In this document: positions 52,588 through 62,460 of the stretch, in pieces | How the letters are laid out: each line of letters begins with the position of its first letter | How positions within the stretch are numbered: the stretch's first letter is position 1 | Assembly (NCBI RefSeq): GCF_035989265.1 | Contig: NZ_JAYKZX010000001.1 | Span: 1,092,750 to 1,156,749, forward strand | Direction: 5' to 3' | DNA from: Sphingobium sp. HWE2-09 | GTDB taxonomy: Bacteria > Pseudomonadota > Alphaproteobacteria > Sphingomonadales > Sphingomonadaceae | DNA: 64,000 bases | Notes under the pieces: model-generated | Databases searched by the model: none | What the model was told of the DNA's origin: nothing | What the model saw: the letters and a program-made list of their open reading frames with translations, nothing else | Translations under genes and position numbers: made by a program

Positions 52588-54497
52588 GGAATGAGCCGCG
52601 CGACGATGGCCTCGGCCGCTTCCTCGGCGGTCATGACCGACGTATCCACATGGATTTCCGGATCTTCAGGCGCTTCATAGGGGCTGTCGATCCCGGTGAA
52701 GTTCTTGAGCTGCCCCGATCGCGCCTTCTTATACAGACCCTTCACGTCGCGCGCCTCGGCATCGGCCAGCGTCGTATCGATATGCACCTCGATAAACTCG
52801 CCGGGCTGCATCATGCTGCGCACCATGTCCCGCTCCGCGCGGAAGGGGGAGATGAAGGCGGTGATAACGATCAACCCTGCGTCGGTCATCAGCTTCGCTA
52901 CCTCGCCCACGCGGCGGATATTTTCCACCCGGTCGGCATCGGTGAAGCCCAGATCCTTGTTCAGCCCATGGCGGACATTGTCGCCGTCCAGCAGGAAGGT
53001 ATGGCGGTTCATCCGCGCCAGCTTCTTTTCCACCAGATTGGCGATGGTCGATTTGCCTGCCCCCGACAGCCCGGTGAACCACAGCACGACCGGCTTCTGG
53101 TTCTTCAGGCCCGCATGGAAATCGCGGCTGATGTCGGTCGATTGCCAATGGACGTTCTGCGCGCGGCGCAGGCTGAAGTGCAACATCCCCGCCGCCACGG
53201 TGGCGTTGGTGATCTTGTCGATCAGGATGAAGCCGCCCAGCGTCCGGTTCGCCGCATAGGGTTCGAACACCACCTGCTTGTCGGTCGACAGGTTGGCGAC
53301 ACCGATGGCGTTCAACTCCAGCGTCTTGGCCGCCAGATGCTCCATCGTATTGACGTTGACCTGATATTTGGGCTGCTGCACCGTCGCAGTCACCGTCTGC
53401 GTGCCCAGCTTGAGCCAGTAGGACCGGCCCGGCAACATCTCCTCGTCCGCCATCCACACAATCGTCGCTTCGAACTGGTCGGCGGCCTGGGGCGGATTGT
53501 CGGACGCGGCGATCACGTTACCGCGCGAACAATCGACCTCATCCGCAAAGCAGAGCGTCACCGACTGCCCAGCAACGGCCTGATCCAGGTCGCCGTCCAG
53601 CGTCACGATCCGCGTGATCGTACTGGTCTTGCCCGATGGCAGTACGCGGATGGCATCGCCGGGCTTGACCGATCCGGTCGCAATCTGGCCGGAAAAGCCG
53701 CGGAAGTCGAGATTGGGGCGATTGACCCACTGCACCGCCATGCGGAACGGCTTGTCCGCATCCGCCGCGCTGTTGACCTCCACCGTTTCCAGATGCTCGA
53801 TCAGCGCTGGTCCCTTATACCAGGGCGTGTTCGCGCTGGGACCAGTGATATTGTCGCCCTTGAACCCGGAAATCGGCATCGGCGTAAAGGCCGTGATGCC
53901 GATCGAGCGGGCGAACTCGGCATAATCCTTGACGATGCCGTCGAACACCACCTGGTCATAGCCGACCAGGTCCATCTTGTTCACCGCCAGCACGATGTTG
54001 CGGATGCCGATCAGGTGGGCGAGATAGCTGTGGCGGCGGGTTTGCGTCAGGATACCCTTGCGCGCATCGATGAGGATGACGGCCAGGTCGGCGGTCGATG
54101 CGCCGGTCACCATATTGCGCGTATATTGTTCGTGGCCGGGGGTGTCGGCGACGATGAACTTGCGCTTTTCGGTGGCGAAGAAGCGATAGGCGACGTCGAT
54201 CGTGATGCCCTGTTCGCGCTCGGCGGCCAGACCATCGACCAGCAGGGCGAAGTCGATCTCCTGCCCCTGCGTGCCGACCTTCTTGCTGTCCGCCTCCAGC
54301 GCGGCCAGTTGATCCTCGAAGATCATCTTGCTGTCGTAGAGCAACCGCCCGATCAGCGTCGACTTGCCGTCATCCACCGACCCGCAGGTGATGAAGCGCA
54401 GCATCGTCTTATGCTCATGGACCTTGAGATACTGGTCGATATCCTCTGCAATCAGGGCGTCGGTCTTGTAGATGGGGTCGGCGATAGTGTCGGTCAT
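52584..54497 (-). CDS. cysNC: Sulfate adenylyltransferase GTPase subunit fused to APS kinase
   Basis: 637 residues. The N-terminal GTPase has [37 protein letters not shown] and VNKMDLV, followed by EF-Tu-like beta domains. The C-terminal APS kinase has its own P-loop [18 protein letters not shown] (around residue 470) and [28 protein letters not shown]. Together with CysD it makes APS from sulfate and ATP, and the fused kinase phosphorylates APS to PAPS. Separated from cysD by 122 bp containing two inverted repeats. Confidence 0.95.
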   Translation of the reverse strand: MTDTIADPIYKTDALIAEDIDQYLKVHEHKTMLRFITCGSVDDGKSTLIGRLLYDSKMIFEDQLAALEADSKKVGTQGQEIDFALLVDGLAAEREQGITIDVAYRFFATEKRKFIVADTPGHEQYTRNMVTGASTADLAVILIDARKGILTQTRRHSYLAHLIGIRNIVLAVNKMDLVGYDQVVFDGIVKDYAEFARSIGITAFTPMPISGFKGDNITGPSANTPWYKGPALIEHLETVEVNSAADADKPFRMAVQWVNRPNLDFRGFSGQIATGSVKPGDAIRVLPSGKTSTITRIVTLDGDLDQAVAGQSVTLCFADEVDCSRGNVIAASDNPPQAADQFEATIVWMADEEMLPGRSYWLKLGTQTVTATVQQPKYQVNVNTMEHLAAKTLELNAIGVANLSTDKQVVFEPYAANRTLGGFILIDKITNATVAAGMLHFSLRRAQNVHWQSTDISRDFHAGLKNQKPVVLWFTGLSGAGKSTIANLVEKKLARMNRHTFLLDGDNVRHGLNKDLGFTDADRVENIRRVGEVAKLMTDAGLIVITAFISPFRAERDMVRSMMQPGEFIEVHIDTTLADAEARDVKGLYKKARSGQLKNFTGIDSPYEAPEDPEIHVDTSVMTAEEAAEAIVARLIP

Positions 54498-54511
54498 GTC
54501 GCTACCTCGTC

Positions 54512-54531
54512 ATCCCAGCGAAGGCTGGGAT
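54512..54531. repeat. Short inverted repeat between cysD and cysNC (copy 1)
   Basis: ATCCCAGC-GAAG-GCTGGGAT is a perfect 8-bp stem with a GAAG loop. It is the common intergenic hairpin seen in many sphingomonad genomes. Lies just upstream of the cysNC start. Confidence 0.7.
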
Positions 54532-54564
54532 CTCGTTGATCTTGGGGAGAGTCAGGCGGTCGGG

Positions 54565-54586
54565 AACCCCAGCCTGTGCTGGGGTT
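54565..54586. repeat. Short inverted repeat between cysD and cysNC (copy 2)
   Basis: AACCCCAGC-CTGT-GCTGGGGTT is a perfect 9-bp stem. It is related in core (CCCAGC/GCTGGG) to copy 1, about 33 bp away. In the transcript the pair may set relative amounts of CysD and CysNC. Confidence 0.7.
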
Positions 54587-54619
54587 GACGCTTCGGAACG
54601 CTGCGCATTCCGTGGCGCG

Positions 54620-55531
54620 TCAAAAATAACCCTCCTGCTTCTTCTTCTCCATGCCCGCGCCACCGGCATCCTTGTCGATTGCGCGGCCCTGCCGTTCCGA
54701 CGTGGTCGTCAACAGCGTTTCCTGGATCACTTCCGGCAGCGTCTTGGCCGTGCTTTCGACCGCGCCGGTCAGCGGATAGCAACCCAGCGTGCGGAAGCGG
54801 ATCGACCGCATCACTGGCTCTTCGCCGGGCTGCAACGGGAAGCGATCGTCATCGACCATCAGCAACATGCCGTCGCGCTCCACCGTCGGGCGAGTGTCCG
54901 CGAAATAGAGCGGCACGATCGGCACGTCGTTCAGATGGATATATTGCCAGATATCCAGTTCGGTCCAATTGCTGATCGGAAAGATGCGGATGCTCTCGCC
55001 CTTATTCTTGCGGGCGTTGTAGAGGTTCCATAATTCGGGCCGCTGGTTCTTGGGATCCCAGCCATGCGAAGCAGTGCGGAAGGAGAAGATGCGCTCCTTC
55101 GCCCGGCTCTTTTCCTCATCGCGCCGCGCACCGCCAAAGGCCGCGTCGAAGCCATAGAGATTGAGCGCCTGCTTCAAACCTTCGGTCTTCCACATGTCGG
55201 TATGCAGCGCGCCATGGTCGAACGGGTTGATGCCGCGCTCGGCCGCTTCGGGGTTCTGATAGACCAGCAATTCCATGCCGCTTTCCTGCGCCATACGATC
55301 GCGCAGCTTGTACATCTCCTGGAATTTCCAGGTCGTATCGACATGCAGCAGCGGGAAGGGCGGGGGCGAAGGGTAGAAAGCCTTGCGCGCCAGATGCAGC
55401 ATCACCGCGCTGTCCTTGCCGACGCTATAGAGCATCACCGGCTTTTCGGCTTCGGCTACCACCTCGCGCAATATGTGGATGCTCTCGGCCTCCAGTCGCT
55501 CCAAATGGGTCAGGGTCTTCGCGTCCACCAT
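54620..55531 (-). CDS. cysD: Sulfate adenylyltransferase subunit 2
   Basis: 303 residues from ATG 55531 ([18 protein letters not shown]), with GAGGA upstream. PP-loop ATP pyrophosphatase motif [18 protein letters not shown], then [34 protein letters not shown] and [15 protein letters not shown]. It catalyses the adenylyl transfer of ATP sulfurylase; CysN GTP hydrolysis drives it. First gene of the operon cysD-cysNC-cysQ. A perfect palindrome lies 53 bp upstream. Confidence 0.95.
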   Translation of the reverse strand: MVDAKTLTHLERLEAESIHILREVVAEAEKPVMLYSVGKDSAVMLHLARKAFYPSPPPFPLLHVDTTWKFQEMYKLRDRMAQESGMELLVYQNPEAAERGINPFDHGALHTDMWKTEGLKQALNLYGFDAAFGGARRDEEKSRAKERIFSFRTASHGWDPKNQRPELWNLYNARKNKGESIRIFPISNWTELDIWQYIHLNDVPIVPLYFADTRPTVERDGMLLMVDDDRFPLQPGEEPVMRSIRFRTLGCYPLTGAVESTAKTLPEVIQETLLTTTSERQGRAIDKDAGGAGMEKKKQEGYF

Positions 55532-55583
55532 ATGTCCTCGCAATCGTCTGTCCCGGCAATGGCAGCACACGATGATCTGAGAA

Positions 55584-55599
55584 CCTCCCATATGGGAGG
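55584..55599. promoter_or_regulatory. Palindromic site upstream of cysD
   Basis: CCTCCCATATGGGAGG is a perfect 16-bp palindrome in the gap between cysD and the convergently transcribed-away Lrp gene end. It is well placed to be an operator for cysD transcription. A near copy occurs at 17113-17128. Confidence 0.5.
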
Positions 55600-55650
55600 G
55601 CGAATATCCCCGCAACGCGAGGATAAGTTTGGCCGCCTAAACCTGGGGCA

Positions 55651-56115
55651 TCACCCCTTGCCACGTCGGGGACGCAGCGCGTCACGCATGGCGATGCTGG
55701 AATTGATGCGGGTGACGCCCGGCATGCGCGACAATATTTCGCTATGGATGCGTTCATAAGCGTCGACGCTATCCGCCTCCACCCGCAACCAATAATCGAC
55801 CGCACCGGTCATCAGGAAACATTCGCGAATTTCCGGGCATTGGCGCACCGCATGTTCGAAGCGGGCCAGAAAATCCTCGGTCTGCCGATCCAGCGTCACT
55901 TGCACCAGCACATTGACGACCGCGGTTTCGTCGCGCCCGCCCGCGACCATGGTATAACCGCGAATAGAACCGCTTGCCTCCAACTGCCGGATACGCCGAT
56001 GGCAGGCGGACGGGGACAGGCCGACCTCCGCCGCGATCTCCGCGTTGGAGCGCCGGGCATTGAGTTTGAGCAGGCGCAGGATCGCACGGTCCATCTGATC
56101 GATACTGCTGCCCAT
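55651..56115 (-). CDS. Lrp/AsnC-family transcriptional regulator
   Basis: 154 residues. Helix-turn-helix IDQMDRAILRLLKLNARRSNAEIAAEVGLSPSACHRRIRQLEASGSIRGY followed by a RAM domain (VLVQVTLDRQTEDFLARFEHAVRQCPEIRECFLMTGAVDYWLRVEA). It diverges from the alanine racemase operon across 120 bp and is the likely alanine-responsive regulator of it. A GGAATATTCC palindrome (56131-56140) in the gap is a possible site. Confidence 0.9.
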   Translation of the reverse strand: MGSSIDQMDRAILRLLKLNARRSNAEIAAEVGLSPSACHRRIRQLEASGSIRGYTMVAGGRDETAVVNVLVQVTLDRQTEDFLARFEHAVRQCPEIRECFLMTGAVDYWLRVEADSVDAYERIHSEILSRMPGVTRINSSIAMRDALRPRRGKG

Positions 56116-56235
56116 ATTTGCGATTCCCTTGGAATATTCCGTCTTCTGTGCCGTATTTCCGGCTAAATGTCCTGTAATTTGGAAGCATATTCGAAGAACC
56201 GTGATACATTATGGTCCAATCGGAAGGGGACGGCG

Positions 56236-57351
56236 ATGCAGGATGGGACAGCGGCAACCTTGCGCATCGATCTGGGCGCGCTGGTGGCCAATTATCAGTT
56301 GATCGCGCGTCGGGTCGCTCCGGCCGCGGTGGCGGGCGTGGTGAAGGCGGATGCCTATGGCCTGGGCGCTATCGCCATATCCCGCGCGCTGCTCGCCGCG
56401 GGCTGCCGTCACTTCTTCGTGGCGCATCTGTGCGAGGCTACAGCGCTCAAGCCGCATCTGCCGACGGACACTCCGCTCTATATCCTGAACGGTTTGCCAC
56501 CGGGCACCGAAGCCGCCTGCGCGGCGCTGGGCGCCATACCCGTTCTCAATGCCCTGGCGCAGATCGACGCCTGGGCCGCCCTGTCCCATCTGCAGGGTCG
56601 CTCGCTCCCCGCCGTCATCCAGGTCGACACCGGCATGTCGCGCCTGGGCCTCACGCCTGACGAACTGGCGATCCTGCGCGACCAGCCGCACCGGCTCGAC
56701 GGCATCGACCTGCACCTGGTCATGAGCCATCTCGCCTGCGCGGATCATCCGTTCGACGATGTCAACCAGCATCAGCGCCGGGCCTTCGACGCGATCGCGC
56801 GCCAATTTCCCGGCGTCCCCCGCTCGCTAGACAATTCGGGTGGCGCGATGACGCCCGACGTGCAGCATGGCGATGTCGTCCGCGCCGGAATCGCCCTCTA
56901 TGGCGGCGCCCCGCATGACGCGCCCAACCCAATGCGCGCCGTAATCACGCTGGACGCCTATATCGTGCAATTGCGCACCGTCCCGGCGGGGGCAGGCGTG
57001 GGCTATGGCCTCACCCATCGCTGCGAACGGACATCGCATATCGCGACTGTCTCGGTCGGCTATGCCGATGGCTGGCCGCGTCACCTCAGCAATCGCGGCA
57101 GCGCCTATATCGGCGGCGTCCATGTGCCGATCGTCGGCCGGGTGTCGATGGACAGCATGGCGCTCGACGTCACGGACGTGCCCGATCACCTGCTCTATCC
57201 CGGCGCGCCGGTCGAACTGATCGGCCCGCACCAGACGATCGACGATGTCGCGGCGCAGGCGGACACGATCAGCTACGAAATATTGACCCGCCTCGGCCAT
57301 CGTTACGATCGCCTTTATCTGCCCGTCGACAACAGGAACGCTCCGCAATGA
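56236..57351 (+). CDS. dadX: Alanine racemase, catabolic type
   Basis: 371 residues from ATG 56236, with AAGGGGA upstream. PLP lysine Lys37 in [11 protein letters not shown]; the second catalytic residue, tyrosine, in [23 protein letters not shown] near the C-terminus. It interconverts L- and D-alanine. Operon with D-amino-acid dehydrogenase shows the catabolic role (DadX rather than the cell-wall Alr). ATGA overlap with dadA. Confidence 0.93.
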   Translation: MQDGTAATLRIDLGALVANYQLIARRVAPAAVAGVVKADAYGLGAIAISRALLAAGCRHFFVAHLCEATALKPHLPTDTPLYILNGLPPGTEAACAALGAIPVLNALAQIDAWAALSHLQGRSLPAVIQVDTGMSRLGLTPDELAILRDQPHRLDGIDLHLVMSHLACADHPFDDVNQHQRRAFDAIARQFPGVPRSLDNSGGAMTPDVQHGDVVRAGIALYGGAPHDAPNPMRAVITLDAYIVQLRTVPAGAGVGYGLTHRCERTSHIATVSVGYADGWPRHLSNRGSAYIGGVHVPIVGRVSMDSMALDVTDVPDHLLYPGAPVELIGPHQTIDDVAAQADTISYEILTRLGHRYDRLYLPVDNRNAPQ

Positions 57352-58604
57352 AGATCGTCATCTTGGGCAGCGGCGTCATCGGCGTCACCTCCGCCTGGTA
57401 TCTGGCTCAGGCCGGACATGAAGTCGTCGTGGTGGATCGCCAGGCGGGCGTGGCACAGGAAACCAGCTTCGCCAATGCCGGGGAAATCTCGCCAGGCTAC
57501 GCCTCGCCCTGGGCAGCACCCGGCATTCCGGCCAAGGCGCTACGCTGGCTGTTCATGCAACATGCGCCGCTCATCCTGCGCCCGGCTGTCGACATGGCGA
57601 TGCTGCGCTGGCTGGTGGCGATGCTGGGCAATTGCAACGCGGCTGATTACCGCATCAACAAAAGCCGCATGGTGCGCCTCGCCGAATATAGCCGCGACCG
57701 GCTGATCGCCCTGCGCGCGGCGACCGGCATCCGCTATGACGAACGCAGCCAAGGCACGCTCCAGCTGTTCCGCGAACAAAAGCAGCTCGATGGCATCGCC
57801 AAGGATGTCGATGTGCTGCGCGCCGACAATGTGCCTTTCGAAGTGCTGGACCGCGCCGGATGCCTCGCCGCCGAACCGGGCCTTGCCGCCAGCGCCGCGC
57901 CGATCGCAGGCGGCTTGCGCCTGCCCAATGACGAAACCGGAGACTGTTTCAAATTCACCAACGCGCTGGCGGCCATGGCGAAGGGGCAGGGCGTACAGTT
58001 CCTGATGGGCCGGACGATCCGGCAGCTGGCGACCGAAAAAGGCCGCATCACCCATGTCGTCACCGACCAAGGCCCGGTCAGCGGCGACGCCTATCTGGTC
58101 GCAATGGGCAGCTTCTCGCCGCTTCTTCTGGCTCCCCTGGGCCTGCGCCTGCCGGTCTATCCGGTAAAGGGCTATTCCATCACGGTGCCGATCGTACAGG
58201 CGGACGTAGCGCCGGTTTCGACCCTGCTCGATGAAAGCTACAAGGTGGCGATCACGCGCCTGGGCGACCGCATCCGCGTCGGCGGCATGGCCGAACTGTC
58301 GGGCTATACCAACGACCTGCCACAGGCACGGCGCGACACGCTGGACCATAGCGTCGGCACGCTGTTCCCTGGCGCGGGCGACCTGTCCCGCGCGACCTTC
58401 TGGAGCGGCCTTCGCCCCATGACGCCGGATTCGACCCCGATCGTGGGCGCGACCGGTATCGACAATCTGTTCCTCAACACCGGGCACGGCACGCTGGGCT
58501 GGACCATGGCCTGCGGGTCGGGCCAGGTCATCGCCGACATCATCGGCGGCCATGAACCCGCTATCGAAACCGCCGATCTCGCACTGGCGCGCTATCGGCG
58601 CTGA
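57348..58604 (+). CDS. dadA: D-amino acid dehydrogenase
   Basis: 418 residues. FAD-binding Rossmann start [28 protein letters not shown] (GxGxxG at 7-12), then [41 protein letters not shown] and, at the end, [17 protein letters not shown]. The membrane-associated enzyme oxidises D-alanine to pyruvate and ammonia via an imine and passes electrons to the respiratory chain. Confidence 0.95.
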   Translation: MKIVILGSGVIGVTSAWYLAQAGHEVVVVDRQAGVAQETSFANAGEISPGYASPWAAPGIPAKALRWLFMQHAPLILRPAVDMAMLRWLVAMLGNCNAADYRINKSRMVRLAEYSRDRLIALRAATGIRYDERSQGTLQLFREQKQLDGIAKDVDVLRADNVPFEVLDRAGCLAAEPGLAASAAPIAGGLRLPNDETGDCFKFTNALAAMAKGQGVQFLMGRTIRQLATEKGRITHVVTDQGPVSGDAYLVAMGSFSPLLLAPLGLRLPVYPVKGYSITVPIVQADVAPVSTLLDESYKVAITRLGDRIRVGGMAELSGYTNDLPQARRDTLDHSVGTLFPGAGDLSRATFWSGLRPMTPDSTPIVGATGIDNLFLNTGHGTLGWTMACGSGQVIADIIGGHEPAIETADLALARYRR

Positions 58605-58622
58605 TCTTTCAGGAGAATGACC

Positions 58623-58967
58623 ATGACCATCACCCGCATCGAAACCGGCCCGCGCATGAGCGAAGCCATCGTCCATGGCGACACCGTCTATCTGTCGGGC
58701 CAGGTGGGCGAAGGCGACAGCGTCACGGCCCAGACCCAATTCGCGCTCGATGAAATCGAACGCCTGCTCGGCCTGGCAGGCAGCAGCAAGGCGCATATCC
58801 TGCGCGCCACCATCTGGCTGGCGGACATGGCCGACTTCGCGGAAATGAACGCGGTATGGGACGCCTGGATCGCCGACGTCGCCGCCCCCACCCGCGCGAC
58901 CGGCGAAGCGAAGCTGGCGACGCCCGACTATAAGGTGGAAATTATCATCACCGCCGCGCGCGCCTGA
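58623..58967 (+). CDS. RidA-family imine deaminase
   Basis: 114 residues; ATG 58623 lies 6 bp from AGGAGA and is preferred over ATG 58617. YjgF/RidA family: RIETGPRMSEAIVHGDTVYLSGQVGEG, LAGSSKAHILRATIWLADMADFAEMNAVWDAWI, PTRATGEAKLATPDYKVEIIITA. RidA proteins hydrolyse enamine/imine products; here the iminopropionate released by DadA is the obvious substrate. 18 bp after dadA, same operon. Confidence 0.9.
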   Translation: MTITRIETGPRMSEAIVHGDTVYLSGQVGEGDSVTAQTQFALDEIERLLGLAGSSKAHILRATIWLADMADFAEMNAVWDAWIADVAAPTRATGEAKLATPDYKVEIIITAARA

Positions 58968-58988
58968 TCCTGCGTCATGCGGCCCGCC

Positions 58989-59627
58989 CTATCGCGCCGG
59001 GACGAACATGAAGTGGTAGGTCGGCGCTTTGTAGGTGAAGTCCGGCGTCAGAGCACAATCCTGCGGCGCCTGGCCATAGGCGGCCAGATCGATGCAGCGC
59101 ATGGCCGATGCGATATTTGTCATCAGCGCGACCCGACCGACGCCGGTCGCGCGCTCGCTGCCACTGCCGCCTTTTGACTTGGCCGACGTCGCGATCTCCT
59201 GGTCGAAAATGCGCTGGCCATTGTCGATGCGGGTCAGGCGCCATCCCATGCGAACGGTCGCTTCGCTGGAAAAGGAGATTTTGAACGGCGCATCCATTCC
59301 GATCCAGCGAGGGGACAGCCGCACCTTCGCCTGCGTCTCGTTTGGCGCGAGCAGGTTCAGTTTATCCAGTGTTTCGCGCAGCGCCTTTTCGAAGCTCGAC
59401 CGCTTGGCCGCGCCCATGATCCCGGCGGTGGCGGATGCGCCAACCACGCCCGGCATGTCGGCCACGGGATCGAGTGCGATGCGGTGATAGAGCGGATGGT
59501 CCGGCGCAACCGCCTTGGGCGCGCCGGGCTTGAACGGCAGACCCATGGGGGACAGCGGCACGTCGGCCGCCATGGCGCAGGCAGGGCTGATGGCGATCGC
59601 TGCGGCGGCAAAAAGGATGGTGCGCAT
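58989..59627 (-). CDS. Exported protein of unknown function
   Basis: 212 residues. MRTILFAAAAIAISPACAMA is a clear signal peptide, so the product is periplasmic or outer-membrane associated. The mature part is alanine- and lysine-rich with beta-strand-like stretches (AKVRLSPRWIGMDAPFKISFSSEATVRMGWRLTRID). It has two cysteines (CIDLAAYGQAPQDC), probably a disulfide. I do not recognise the family. It converges on ridA with a 21-bp gap and diverges from the DUF2520 gene. Confidence 0.75.
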   Translation of the reverse strand: MRTILFAAAAIAISPACAMAADVPLSPMGLPFKPGAPKAVAPDHPLYHRIALDPVADMPGVVGASATAGIMGAAKRSSFEKALRETLDKLNLLAPNETQAKVRLSPRWIGMDAPFKISFSSEATVRMGWRLTRIDNGQRIFDQEIATSAKSKGGSGSERATGVGRVALMTNIASAMRCIDLAAYGQAPQDCALTPDFTYKAPTYHFMFVPAR

Positions 59628-59721
59628 GAAGCCTGCCTAACCCCATAATCATGCCCATCGGTTACGGGATGTCGTTAATGCCATGCTGGCACTTGGGAAA
59701 GCGACCGGTTAAGCCTCCGCC

Positions 59722-60594
59722 ATGGACAGCCCCCCTCTCTATTGCCGGATCGGCATCATCGGCGCCGGCCGTGTCGCCAGCGCCATGGCGTACGCGCTGT
59801 ACCGCCATTCGGCCGCTCCGCTGCTGGTGTGGGGACGCGATCCTGTTAGGCGGGAGGCACTGGTTGCGACCGTCGCCCACAGCAGCGCCACCCCTGACCT
59901 GGCGACCCTCGCCGCAACCTGTGACCTGATCCTGATCGCGGTGTCGGATGACGTCATCGCCGCCATGGCGACGGACCTCGCCACCCTTTTGCCCGATGAT
60001 GCCGCTCCCCTCATCCTCCATGTGAGCGGCCGCAGCGGCGCGACGATCCTCGCGCCGTTGGCGCAACGCGGCGCGCTGACGGCGGCGGTGCATCCCGCCA
60101 TGACCTTCACCGGCGACGCCACGCAGGAAGTCGCCCGCATGGTCGGCGCGCCCTTCGTCATCACCGCCCCAACTCCTCCCGCGATCGCCGCCGCTCACGC
60201 CTTCGTCGCGCTGCTCGGCGGCGTGGCGGAGGAGGTGGCGGAGGCACAGCGCCCGCTCTATCACGCCGCCCTGTGCCACGCGGCCAATCATCTGGTGACG
60301 CTGATCGCAGGCGCGTGCGATGCGCTGGCGGCGGCAGGGGTGGCCAATCCACCCGCCTTGCTCGGCCCGCTGGTGCACGCTGCGCTAAACAACAGCCTGG
60401 ATCGGGGCATGGCGGCCTTGTCCGGCCCGCTCATCCGGGGCGACGGCGACACCATCCGCAACCATCTGGCCGCCCTCTCGGCCGATTGCCCGCAGCTGCT
60501 GCAACCCTATCGCGCCATGGCGACCGCCACGCTCGACGCACTGGAACGATCGGGCCAACAGACCTCTACCGAACTCAGGCAGGATCTGGCCTGA
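59722..60594 (+). CDS. Rossmann-fold and DUF2520 domain protein
   Basis: 290 residues. N-terminal NAD(P) fold (RIGIIGAGRVASAMAYALYRHSAAPLLVWGRD; LILIAVSDDVIAAMATDLA; LILHVSGRSGATIL). The DUF2520 C-terminal half (HPAMTFTGD, RPLYHAALCHAANHLVTLI, LGPLVHAALNNSLDRGMAALSGPLIRGDGDTI) is like pyrroline-carboxylate or ketopantoate reductases. An imine or keto-acid reductase role is possible but not established. Confidence 0.85.
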   Translation: MDSPPLYCRIGIIGAGRVASAMAYALYRHSAAPLLVWGRDPVRREALVATVAHSSATPDLATLAATCDLILIAVSDDVIAAMATDLATLLPDDAAPLILHVSGRSGATILAPLAQRGALTAAVHPAMTFTGDATQEVARMVGAPFVITAPTPPAIAAAHAFVALLGGVAEEVAEAQRPLYHAALCHAANHLVTLIAGACDALAAAGVANPPALLGPLVHAALNNSLDRGMAALSGPLIRGDGDTIRNHLAALSADCPQLLQPYRAMATATLDALERSGQQTSTELRQDLA

Positions 60595-60657
60595 TCATCG
60601 GGCCGGTCCGACAGCGTGCATCCTCTCTTGAAGGACGCGCCGCTGCCAAGCTATGCC

Positions 60658-61341
60658 ATGTCGATCGCAAAAAAGGATAGATGGGTGGCCAAATCGCCGA
60701 CGACGATGCAGGGCAAGGCGAGCGGGCGGGGGAGCGAGGCGGAGGAAACCCGCCTCAATATCCTGAACATCGCCACGCTGGAGTTCGCCGACAAGGGTCT
60801 GAGCGGTGCGCGCATCGATGAGATCGCCGAACGCACCGACGCATCCAAGCGGATGATCTATTATTATTTCGGCAGCAAGGAAGGGCTGTACCGCGCGGTC
60901 CTGGAACGCGCCTACACCGCGGTGCGCGAAATCGATGCCGACAATACGCGCAGCGACCTGGCCCCCGACGCCGCCCTGCGCGACGTGGTCGGCGCGACCT
61001 TCGACTATCATCACCAGCATCCCGAATTCGTCCGGCTGGTCATGAACGAAAATATCCTGCGCGGCGCGCATATTGGCGAAATCCCCGGCATTCGTGAACG
61101 CAACCGCAAGGTGGTGGAGCAGTTGCGCAATATCCTCTCGCGCGGCGTGGACAGCGACCATTTCCGCGAAGGCATCGACCCGCTGGAACTGCATATGACG
61201 ATCAGCGCGCTCTGCTTCTACAATGTCTCGAACCGCTACACCGTGTCCTACGGCTTCGAACGCGACGTGACCGCGCCGAAGGTACTGGCGCGCCGCCGCG
61301 GCAATGTGATCGACATCATCGAAAGCTGGTGCCGCCGCTGA
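60658..61341 (+). CDS. TetR-family transcriptional regulator
   Basis: 227 residues from ATG 60658; an in-frame GTG at 60616 would add 14 residues. HTH: ETRLNILNIATLEFADKGLSGARIDEIAERTDASKRMIYYYFGSKEGLYRAVLERAY. The C-terminal domain (DAALRDVVGATFDYHHQHPEFVRLVMNENI) resembles that of RutR/NicS-type TetR proteins. It precedes two esterase-type genes and a 20-bp dyad (61415-61434) that is its probable operator. Confidence 0.88.
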   Translation: MSIAKKDRWVAKSPTTMQGKASGRGSEAEETRLNILNIATLEFADKGLSGARIDEIAERTDASKRMIYYYFGSKEGLYRAVLERAYTAVREIDADNTRSDLAPDAALRDVVGATFDYHHQHPEFVRLVMNENILRGAHIGEIPGIRERNRKVVEQLRNILSRGVDSDHFREGIDPLELHMTISALCFYNVSNRYTVSYGFERDVTAPKVLARRRGNVIDIIESWCRR

Positions 61342-61386
61342 TCGCTCCGTCATCATTGGTAGATAAGGATCATCCCGTCATCGGCC

Positions 61387-61434
61387 TTGCCATAATGTTT
61401 CCCGCTGCTATCAATGTACGAAATAGTTCGCACA
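61387..61434 (+). promoter_or_regulatory. Promoter and TetR-type operator of the esterase genes
   Basis: TTGCCA (61387-61392), 16 bp and TATCAA (61409-61414) make a possible promoter. An inverted repeat TGTACGAA-ATAG-TTCGCACA (61415-61434), one mismatch between arms, starts right at its -10 end. Binding there would block transcription of the two hydrolase genes that begin at 61456. Confidence 0.5.
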
Positions 61435-61455
61435 AAATGAGAAGCGGAGAGGAAA

Positions 61456-62460
61456 ATGCGCAAGCCCGTGATGCTGTCCATGGCTCTGGCGACGCTGGCG
61501 GTGAGCGCCCCGGCGGTCCATAGCGCCCAGGCACAAACCCCCTCACAGCCGCCATCCCCCGCCACCGCGCCCGAACCCGCACTGGGCGATCCGCTGCCCG
61601 ATCGCCTCCTGACTCTCGCCAATGGCGTGACGGTCAATGCCGACATTCCTTATTCGACCATATCGGGCTATCGGCCGATCACCCTCGACCTCTACCGCCC
61701 GGCCAAAGCGACCGCGCCATTGCCGCTGGTTATCTATATCCACGGCGGCGGCTGGGCGAACGGCCATACCCGCCAGTCGGGCGCGTTCAGCGACTTCCCC
61801 GCCGTCCTCGCCGATCTGTCGGCGCGCGGCTATGTCGTCGCCTCGCTCGAATATCGCCTCTCGAAGGAAGCGCCGTTCCCCGCCGCGATCGACGATGTCC
61901 GCACCGCCATCCGCTTCCTGCGCGCCAATGCCGGGCGCTTTGGCGTGGATACAGCCCATGTCGCTGCCTGGGGCGGCTCGGCGGGCGGGCAACTCGCCGC
62001 CCTTGCCGCGCTCCAATGCGGCGCTGCGCCGTCCGGTCAGGACAAGAGCAATCCCGCCCAAAGCGATTGCGTCCAGGCCGCCGTGGGCTGGTACGGCGTC
62101 TATGATTTCGCCACCATGCCGCAAGCGATCGCAGGGGCGGAAAACGCCTATCTCGATTGCAAAAAGCCCAACTGCCCGGCCGATCGCATTGCCGCCGCCA
62201 GCCCCGCCGCCCATGTCGATGCCAAAGACCCGCCGATGCTGCTGATCCACGGCACGGAGGACAAGGTCGTACCCGCCGACCAGTCGCGACAACTGGCCGA
62301 CAAGCTGAAGACAACCGGCGTACCCGTCACCTTGGAGATCATTCCTGGCGTCGGCCATAGCTGGATCGGTCAGGACGCGGCCGCCACCCGCACCGCCTCG
62401 CTGCGCGCGCTCGACCTGACCTTCCGCTTCTTCGACACCCAGCTAAAGGGCAAGCGCTGA
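61456..62460 (+). CDS. Exported alpha/beta hydrolase (BD-FAE/esterase-lipase type)
   Basis: 334 residues with a signal peptide (MRKPVMLSMALATLAVSAPAVHSAQAQ). HGGGW oxyanion motif at 96-100, nucleophile Ser175 in GGSAGG, Asp269 (HGTEDKVV) and His301 (GVGHSW) complete the triad. Related enzymes hydrolyse carboxylic esters, for example feruloyl or acetyl side chains on plant polysaccharides. The substrate is not shown. Its stop shares a base with the following start (TGATG). Confidence 0.88.
   Translation: MRKPVMLSMALATLAVSAPAVHSAQAQTPSQPPSPATAPEPALGDPLPDRLLTLANGVTVNADIPYSTISGYRPITLDLYRPAKATAPLPLVIYIHGGGWANGHTRQSGAFSDFPAVLADLSARGYVVASLEYRLSKEAPFPAAIDDVRTAIRFLRANAGRFGVDTAHVAAWGGSAGGQLAALAALQCGAAPSGQDKSNPAQSDCVQAAVGWYGVYDFATMPQAIAGAENAYLDCKKPNCPADRIAAASPAAHVDAKDPPMLLIHGTEDKVVPADQSRQLADKLKTTGVPVTLEIIPGVGHSWIGQDAAATRTASLRALDLTFRFFDTQLKGKR

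Noticed and set aside
52650..54539. Long plus-strand open frame (629 codons) opposite cysNC
   Set aside because: No recognisable motifs; shadow of a gene with every expected GTPase and kinase motif.
56179..56210. Sigma70 promoter before dadX (TTGGAA ... TACATT)
   Set aside because: Spacing is 20 bp and the 17-bp alternative hexamer is poor.
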